Shown: piece by piece, positions 7,278 to 11,444 of the stretch
Layout: every line of letters begins with the position of its first letter
Position numbering within the stretch: the first letter of the stretch is position 1
Position numbers and translations under genes: made by a program
Assembly: GCA_947460445.1 (NCBI GenBank)
Contig: CANHHS010000047.1
Coordinates: 1 to 11,444, forward strand
Reading direction: 5' to 3'
Source: Opitutia bacterium
GTDB lineage: Bacteria; Verrucomicrobiota; Verrucomicrobiia; Opitutales; UBA953
DNA length: 11,444 bases
Notes under the pieces: model-generated
The model's input: only the letters and a program-made list of their open reading frames with translations
Told to the model about the DNA's origin: nothing
Databases searched by the model: none

Positions 7278-8310
7278 AGACGAGTTTCCCCCGACGGACA
7301 AATTCGCCTAACCAACGAAGGTGCGGGCCAGAAATAGCCATAAACGGCAACTCGGCGAGCGACACCCATATCAACCCGTCGCTCAAAACGACTTTTAGCT
7401 GGGACGCTGGAACGTGAATATGTTCCTCGTAAGTCGTCTGTACAACCGTGCGACGGCGAACTGCGTACGCAGGCAAAGACGGTTTGAATTTTAAAGACTC
7501 AGCGAGCGGCAACTCGGCAATACCGGCCAACCTTCGTGCGTACTTTGGGTGCCGTCGCAGCAAGACCTTGCCATCACGTAAAGCTAGCACTCGATGTACT
7601 ATCTCGCGGCGACCTTTCGCACGCAGTATCTTCGGGATGCCAATAGCTTGAGTCCCCTTTGATGCACAGAAAGTTTTGAGAGGACAAGCCGTACAGGCAG
7701 GCGCAGCCTTTCGACAAACTTGGGAGCCTAGCTCCATGATTGCCTGATTATAATTACCGGGCTCGCGTGGATCAACGAGCACATTAGCCAATGGCGTAAC
7801 CCGTTTGACGGCATGTGCTCCCGAAACAAAAGATGTCTTCAGGCCAGCTAACCGCGAAAGAACACGGACGACATTTCCGTCCACCACCGCTACAGGGTCC
7901 TTAAAACTTATACTCGCAATCGCGGCAGCCGTATAAGGACCAACGCCCGTAAACTGAAGCCATGCTTGGGCCGTTGAAGGCAGCACCTTTAGTAATGACA
8001 CTTCTTTTGCGAGTGCATGTAGAAGACGCGCGCGTCGATAATAGCCTAGACCCGCCCAGGCCGCGAGAACCTCATCAGCATCTGCTTGAGCCAAAGCGGA
8101 GAAATTAGGCCAGCGCTGAACCCAGCGATTAAAATACGGCAAGACCGTTGCGACCTGTGTCTGCTGAAGCATCAACTCGGAAACAACTGTGCGGTAAGGG
8201 GATGCCGCAGTGCGCCAAGGGAGGTCGCGCTGGTGCTTCTGATACCACGATAATAATGCCTTACGGAGCTTAGGGGCTCTCGTGGTCAGCAATTGTTCTG
8301 CAGAAGTCAT
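7276..8310 (-). CDS. mutY: A/G-specific adenine glycosylase MutY
   Basis: This 344-residue base-excision-repair enzyme removes adenine paired with 8-oxoguanine. The N-terminal half carries LPWR near residue 30, the catalytic glutamate Glu45 in SELMLQQTQV, the helix-hairpin-helix FTGVGPYTAAAI (120-131) and the catalytic aspartate Asp144 in VDGNVVRVLSR. A four-cysteine iron-sulfur cluster site has C-X6-C-X2-C-X5-C spacing (Cys199, 206, 209 and 215). From about 235 the chain forms the NUDIX-like domain that recognises 8-oxoguanine; its usual GLWE-type block is degenerate here (AGIAELP). Length is normal for the family. The gene converges on the thioredoxin-repeat gene, with a shared terminator region, and diverges from rnhC across 47 bp. 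No clear ribosome binding site precedes the ATG at 8310, but the start fits the family. Confidence 0.95.
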   Translation of the reverse strand: MTSAEQLLTTRAPKLRKALLSWYQKHQRDLPWRTAASPYRTVVSELMLQQTQVATVLPYFNRWVQRWPNFSALAQADADEVLAAWAGLGYYRRARLLHALAKEVSLLKVLPSTAQAWLQFTGVGPYTAAAIASISFKDPVAVVDGNVVRVLSRLAGLKTSFVSGAHAVKRVTPLANVLVDPREPGNYNQAIMELGSQVCRKAAPACTACPLKTFCASKGTQAIGIPKILRAKGRREIVHRVLALRDGKVLLRRHPKYARRLAGIAELPLAESLKFKPSLPAYAVRRRTVVQTTYEEHIHVPASQLKVVLSDGLIWVSLAELPFMAISGPHLRWLGEFVRRGKLV

Positions 8311-8357
8311 TCGATGAGGCTGGATTTAGCGGCTCAGAAGCATAGACCTTGTAGACG
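8311..8357. promoter_or_regulatory. Short divergent region between mutY and rnhC
   Basis: Only 47 bp separate the start codons of mutY and rnhC, so promoters for both must lie here or inside the opposite gene. I see no clear -35/-10 pair, operator-like palindrome or Shine-Dalgarno sequence on either strand. The call rests on gene arrangement alone. Confidence 0.35.
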
Positions 8358-9365
8358 ATGGCACCGAAGGCAAAGAACGATTCAGGGGAACCGAAAAAAC
8401 CGGCTCTCTACACGGTTAAACTAGCCCCCGTTCAAGCGGAGAAGCTCCGGACCATCTTAATCGCAAAGAAGTGGGTGTCTTTCCCCGTTGAACATAGCGC
8501 GTTTGCCTACAAAGGACCTGGCGTGAATGTTGTCCATTACACGTCTGGTAAATGCGTCGTCTCAGGCAAAGGCACCGAGGATTTTGTGAAATTCACGCTT
8601 GAAGGCGAAGTAACCGGCGAAGCCAAAATGGGGTATGATGCCGAACTTAACCCAGAATGGTTTGAAGAACACCTCGGCCTCGATGAATCCGGCAAAGGCG
8701 ATGTCTTTGGGCCAGTGATTTCAGCATGTGTCATTGGTGACGCACAAATGGTCAAGATGTGGCGCGAAGCAGGTGTCCAAGATTCCAAAAAACTAAATGA
8801 TGTAAAGATTGCCGCTCTCGATCGTGCGATCCGTGAGACACCTGGCGTGGTGGTAAAAACTACCTATATGCGCATGGCTAAATACAATGAGCTGCATAGC
8901 CGATTCGGGAAAAACCTGAATCGATTACTCGGCTGGATGCATGCAACATCAGCCACCGAGGCACTCCAGCAATACGAACTCGCCCACGGAAAAAAACCCG
9001 CCTGGGGATTGCTCGACCAATTTACCGAAGAGCCGTTAGTCCAAAACGAACTCGCTCGCAAAGGTATCGTCTTTGATTTGCGGATGCGCACCAAAGCAGA
9101 ATCAGATCCCGTGGTAGCCGCAGCCTCGATTGTCGCACGCGCAGCTTTTGTCAGGGAAATTGAACGGCTTGCGGCTGACGGAGGCGTTCCACTGCCCAAG
9201 GGTGCGGGCATGAAGCAGCATAAAGAGGCAATGGAAGAGCTCGTGGGGCGCCATGGCCCTGCGGGATTAATTAATTTTGCGAAGTTACACTTCCGAGAAA
9301 CATACGAACCTCGTGGGCTAGAAGTGCCAGAGAAGAAGGCCTTCAAGCCGAAGAAGAAGGGCTGA
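8358..9365 (+). CDS. rnhC: Ribonuclease HIII
   Basis: This 335-residue enzyme cuts the RNA strand of RNA:DNA hybrids. The N-terminal region (about 15-95) fits the TBP-like substrate-binding domain (DUF3378) found in RNase HIII and absent from most RNase HII. The catalytic domain begins with GLDESGKGDVFGP, the glycine-lysine-glycine form typical of HIII where HII has GRG. Active-site carboxylates are Asp109 and Glu110, Asp220 in LLDQF and Asp250 in KAESDPVVAAAS; the DSKKL block follows at 142-146. Both ends of the protein are lysine-rich. The gene starts 47 bp from divergent mutY, and its TGA overlaps the ATG of rnhB (TGATG), so the two are surely co-transcribed and probably translationally coupled. 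Confidence 0.95.
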   Translation: MAPKAKNDSGEPKKPALYTVKLAPVQAEKLRTILIAKKWVSFPVEHSAFAYKGPGVNVVHYTSGKCVVSGKGTEDFVKFTLEGEVTGEAKMGYDAELNPEWFEEHLGLDESGKGDVFGPVISACVIGDAQMVKMWREAGVQDSKKLNDVKIAALDRAIRETPGVVVKTTYMRMAKYNELHSRFGKNLNRLLGWMHATSATEALQQYELAHGKKPAWGLLDQFTEEPLVQNELARKGIVFDLRMRTKAESDPVVAAASIVARAAFVREIERLAADGGVPLPKGAGMKQHKEAMEELVGRHGPAGLINFAKLHFRETYEPRGLEVPEKKAFKPKKKG

Positions 9366-10111
9366 TGGCATCGCTCGCCCAGTTCGATCGACGTCGCGGC
9401 GCCGACCGACCGGGCATTGCGGGCATCGATGAGGCAGGCCGAGGGGCTCTTGCTGGACCTGTCGTCGCTGCTTCCGTATGGCTCGATGGCGGTTTTTACG
9501 GAGATGCTAGCTGCCTTCGTCGTGTTCGTGGCGCCAATGACTCTAAAGTCTTAAGCGCAAGCGAGCGCGATGACTTACGCGCGAGCATTGAAGCTCTGCA
9601 GGCTGAAGGAAAACTACGGGTTGCTTGGGCGGCGTGCAATGTCATGGAAATCGCTACACTCAATATCCTTGGTGCCACCCGAGCGGCCATGGCGCGTTGC
9701 TTGGCTGAATTTGATACCGCCGCGCGACCAAGCCAACCCTTTGCAATGGCAGGAACTGATAGTGAACTTTTTGGATTTGATTCACGAACATCGGTGCTCG
9801 TGCTTGTCGACGGCCTACCGCTTCGTCCATTTGTTTGGGCACATGAAGCCATCAAACAAGGCGACGGTAAGTCGCTGGCCATCGCCCTGGCTTCGATAGT
9901 CGCAAAGGTTGAGCGAGACCGCCTCATGGTGGCGCTGGATGCGAAATATCCAGCTTATGGATTTGCAGTCCATAAAGGGTACGCGGTTCCGCAACACGTC
10001 GAAGCGATTAAAACACACGGGCCTTGCCCTGAACACCGTGAGTTATTTCTACGAAAAATACTTGCCGGCGAATCTGTACCATCCGACGAGCAGGCTGAGT
10101 TCGAGTTCTGA
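9365..10111 (+). CDS. rnhB: Ribonuclease HII
   Basis: This 248-residue enzyme cuts RNA in hybrids and nicks DNA 5' of single embedded ribonucleotides. The active site is complete: GIDEAGRG at 20-27 gives Asp22 and Glu23, VDG gives Asp149 and QGDGKS gives Asp167, with the same 18-residue spacing between the last two as in E. coli RNase HII. HKGY at 203-206 supplies the tyrosine that in this family reads the RNA-DNA junction. Compared with E. coli RNase HII, the segment from LNIL to the VDG aspartate is 23 residues longer (roughly 118-141), an inserted loop next to the active site. The usual DSKKL reads DSKVL. The ATG overlaps the rnhC stop codon. A 63-bp gap with no clear terminator separates it from the convergent bioC. 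Confidence 0.95.
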   Translation: MASLAQFDRRRGADRPGIAGIDEAGRGALAGPVVAASVWLDGGFYGDASCLRRVRGANDSKVLSASERDDLRASIEALQAEGKLRVAWAACNVMEIATLNILGATRAAMARCLAEFDTAARPSQPFAMAGTDSELFGFDSRTSVLVLVDGLPLRPFVWAHEAIKQGDGKSLAIALASIVAKVERDRLMVALDAKYPAYGFAVHKGYAVPQHVEAIKTHGPCPEHRELFLRKILAGESVPSDEQAEFEF

Positions 10112-10174
10112 GTACTGTTAAAACTTTCCCGCTTCCTGCTTGCTCCTTTTCACTCTGCTTCAGTGCGATAACAC

Positions 10175-10876
10175 TTAAGCAGCCGCATCAACCAATAACC
10201 ACGCCCAGGTTGCTCGAACGCTGCCATCCGGATTTCCATACAGTCTTGTGTAATCGCGAAGGAGTGAACGGAGCGTACCCGCATTAAAATGCGGCTCACC
10301 GGTGACACCCGAGTAATGCAAGGTGCGAAGAAAATCGACGGCCGAAGGATAGATCTCTGGATGCTCAAGTACGGCGCTGCCGCGAATTTTAAAGCCCGCC
10401 CGACGGATCATGGCGATCCACATTGCCTCATCACGCCAGTGAATAGGTCCCTCTCCCGCCAAAGCACGTAATTCACAAAAGCCAGGCTCACACGGCACTC
10501 CTAACAACAAGCGACCGCCTTGGTGGATGGATGCGTGCCATCGACGCAATACGTTGCCTGGATCGGGCGCCCACTGAAGCAGTCCATTGGACGCTAAATG
10601 GTGACATGGAAAAATTTCGCTGAAGCCGTCATGCACCGTCCAAGTAGCCGACGGGGCAGACAACTTACCAATCTCAACCATGGCAGTGGATCCGTCAGAG
10701 GCGTCGACCACTGCACCTTGTGCTAATAATGCACGCGTCAAGAAACCTGTACCCGCACCCAACTCTGTGACGCGCTCGCCCAATTCAAAAGGTGCAAAAG
10801 CCGCCAAGGCTTCAGCAAAGCGTCGCTGTGGAGTTGCGTGCGCCTCGTAGGTGGACGCCTTGGCATTAAAGTGCAT
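10175..10876 (-). CDS. bioC: BioC-type malonyl-ACP O-methyltransferase
   Basis: This 233-residue class I SAM-dependent methyltransferase is most likely BioC, which methylates the free carboxyl of malonyl-ACP so that fatty-acid synthesis can build the pimelate part of biotin. The N-terminus has the BioC-like F-x2-A-x2-YE-x2-A-x2-Q pattern (residues 3-17). SAM motif I is ELGAGTG at 38-44, acidic residues follow beta-strand 2 at Asp58 and Asp61, and SNGLLQWAPD at 96-105 matches the BioC SNxALQW block. A late FLRTLHYSGVTG segment also fits the family. Two ATGs are in frame at 10882 and 10876; the AAAGGAGG at 10890-10883 touches the first but is 6 nt from the second, so 10876 is chosen. The start overlaps the end of the upstream hydrolase gene by 11 bp. 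Other small-molecule methyltransferases cannot be fully excluded without the rest of the operon. Confidence 0.75.
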   Translation of the reverse strand: MHFNAKASTYEAHATPQRRFAEALAAFAPFELGERVTELGAGTGFLTRALLAQGAVVDASDGSTAMVEIGKLSAPSATWTVHDGFSEIFPCHHLASNGLLQWAPDPGNVLRRWHASIHQGGRLLLGVPCEPGFCELRALAGEGPIHWRDEAMWIAMIRRAGFKIRGSAVLEHPEIYPSAVDFLRTLHYSGVTGEPHFNAGTLRSLLRDYTRLYGNPDGSVRATWAWLLVDAAA

Positions 10877-11444
10877 GACCATCCTCCTTTACTAAAAAGT
10901 CAGAAAGCATGTGACTGGCACCTTCGACACGTACACACCCTTTAATCGCATCCACTACACCTTCTGCATGCAACAAAGGGTCACTGTCGCCTACATAAGC
11001 CTCCCAGCCATCAGGCAGGCCGCGCCGTGCATAGGCAATAAAGCCTGCACTCGCAGGTTCTGCTAAGCGCGTTAAGCCCTCTTCGAGCAATTCCTGAGCG
11101 TAAGGCAATTCACCCTCGGCTGCAGATGGCCCAAGACCTGCCCGCACCCTAAAATCAGCCAACGCAGCGAGAGGATTTTGGCGAATTTGACGTATGAGCC
11201 ATTGAACTTGGGTCCGTGAAATTTTACCGCAGCCACCATCTTCGCTGCAAAACGATGTAAAAGGTGCGACGAGTAAAACTTTGGCTGGAAAACGCACACC
11301 GCGTGAAGCTGCTTCCAAAACTCTGTGTGCGCCGAATGACCACGCAACGACTGCGTGGCAATCCGCAGCAGCTTCGGCAGCACCTGGAATGGGTGCGAGT
11401 AGGACATGCTGTGCATGAGGCGCATGGGCCTCAGCCAGCGGACG
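10866..11444 (-). CDS. BioH-like alpha/beta hydrolase, probable pimeloyl-ACP methyl ester esterase (N-terminus outside window)
   Basis: The frame is open to the right window edge, giving 192 visible residues and no stop; a TTG at 11318 is internal. The visible part contains the alpha/beta-hydrolase nucleophile elbow AWSFG with Ser36 (counting from the edge), a glycine-to-alanine variant of the usual GxSxG. It also has a strand VLLVAPF, a GDSDP turn with the likely acid Asp155, and GASH with the likely catalytic His178. The cap region has BioH-like spacing (a helix with NPLAALADFRVRAGL, then LEEGLTRLAE). Direct coupling to a BioC-type gene, with an 11-bp overlap, supports a role as the esterase that frees pimeloyl-ACP from its methyl ester. 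BioG (DUF452) proteins share the AWSxG elbow, so it could belong there. The assignment is part motif, part context. Confidence 0.65.
   Translation of the reverse strand, partial: RPLAEAHAPHAQHVLLAPIPGAAEAAADCHAVVAWSFGAHRVLEAASRGVRFPAKVLLVAPFTSFCSEDGGCGKISRTQVQWLIRQIRQNPLAALADFRVRAGLGPSAAEGELPYAQELLEEGLTRLAEPASAGFIAYARRGLPDGWEAYVGDSDPLLHAEGVVDAIKGCVRVEGASHMLSDFLVKEDGHAL
10883..10890 (-). promoter_or_regulatory. Strong ribosome binding site for bioC
   Basis: On the minus strand AAAGGAGG reads just before ATGGTCATG. It is the best Shine-Dalgarno sequence in the window and lies inside the 3' end of the upstream hydrolase gene. It leaves 0 nt to the first ATG and 6 nt to the second, which decides the start at 10876. 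Most other genes here have no such site, so coupled translation from the upstream gene may depend on it. Confidence 0.75.

Noticed and set aside
8864..9346. Open frame of 160 codons on the minus strand inside rnhC
   Set aside because: It is serine- and alanine-rich with no motif and lies fully opposite a convincing RNase HIII gene.
9496..9927. Open frame of 143 codons on the minus strand inside rnhB
   Set aside because: It is antisense to conserved RNase HII residues and has no domain signature.
10112..10174. Possible terminator between rnhB and bioC (CACT/AGTG around 10151-10165)
   Set aside because: The stem is only 4 bp with no T-run, so it is not supported.
11072..11425. Alternative minus-strand frame of 117 codons starting with ATG near the right edge
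   Set aside because: The overlapping frame open to the edge contains a complete Ser-Asp-His hydrolase pattern and couples to bioC, while this frame shows no motif.
1..11444. Mobile elements, CRISPR arrays, tRNA genes or defence systems
   Set aside because: No transposase, integrase, spaced direct repeats, tRNA-like cloverleaf or defence-gene motif was seen; nearly all sequence is accounted for by metabolic and repair genes.

Overview
The window is a compact, protein-coding stretch of bacterial chromosome of moderate GC, with nine complete genes, one gene cut at each edge, and no RNA genes, insertion sequences, CRISPR arrays or phage genes that I can see. Most genes lack a clear Shine-Dalgarno sequence; bioC is the exception. 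Weak ribosome binding sites, RNase HIII and HII together, and a secreted TlpA-like thioredoxin with a helical-repeat tail suggest the Planctomycetes-Verrucomicrobia-Chlamydiae group, perhaps an Opitutae-type verrucomicrobium. This assignment is an inference and is not decisive.

Layout. At 3-1538 (+) lies the C-terminal half of a GH2 beta-galactosidase ending in a discoidin-like carbohydrate-binding module. Convergent to it, at 1541-2314 (-), is an inositol-monophosphatase-family enzyme of the histidinol-phosphatase (HisN) type. A short divergent region leads into a + strand run: a DUF2071/YqjF protein (2400-3143), a HAD phosphatase (3182-3823), an acetyl-CoA synthetase with an added N-terminal membrane anchor (3928-6036), a strong hairpin without a U-tract, and a secreted thioredoxin-repeat protein (6131-7228). 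A canonical terminator ends that run and touches the stop codon of convergent mutY (7276-8310, -). Divergent from mutY are rnhC (RNase HIII) and rnhB (RNase HII), joined by a TGATG stop/start overlap. The right edge (10175-11444, -) holds a biotin-synthesis pair: a BioH-like alpha/beta hydrolase, cut by the window edge, overlapping a BioC-type methyltransferase.

Functional themes. mutY, rnhC and rnhB form a genome-maintenance cluster: removal of adenine opposite 8-oxoguanine, plus cleavage of RNA:DNA hybrids and embedded ribonucleotides. The BioC and hydrolase genes would together methylate malonyl-ACP and later unmask pimeloyl-ACP. Acs activates acetate. No single new defence or mobile system is evident. 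The most unusual points are the predicted membrane-tethered Acs, the translationally coupled RNase HIII/HII pair, and the 23-residue insertion in RNase HII.
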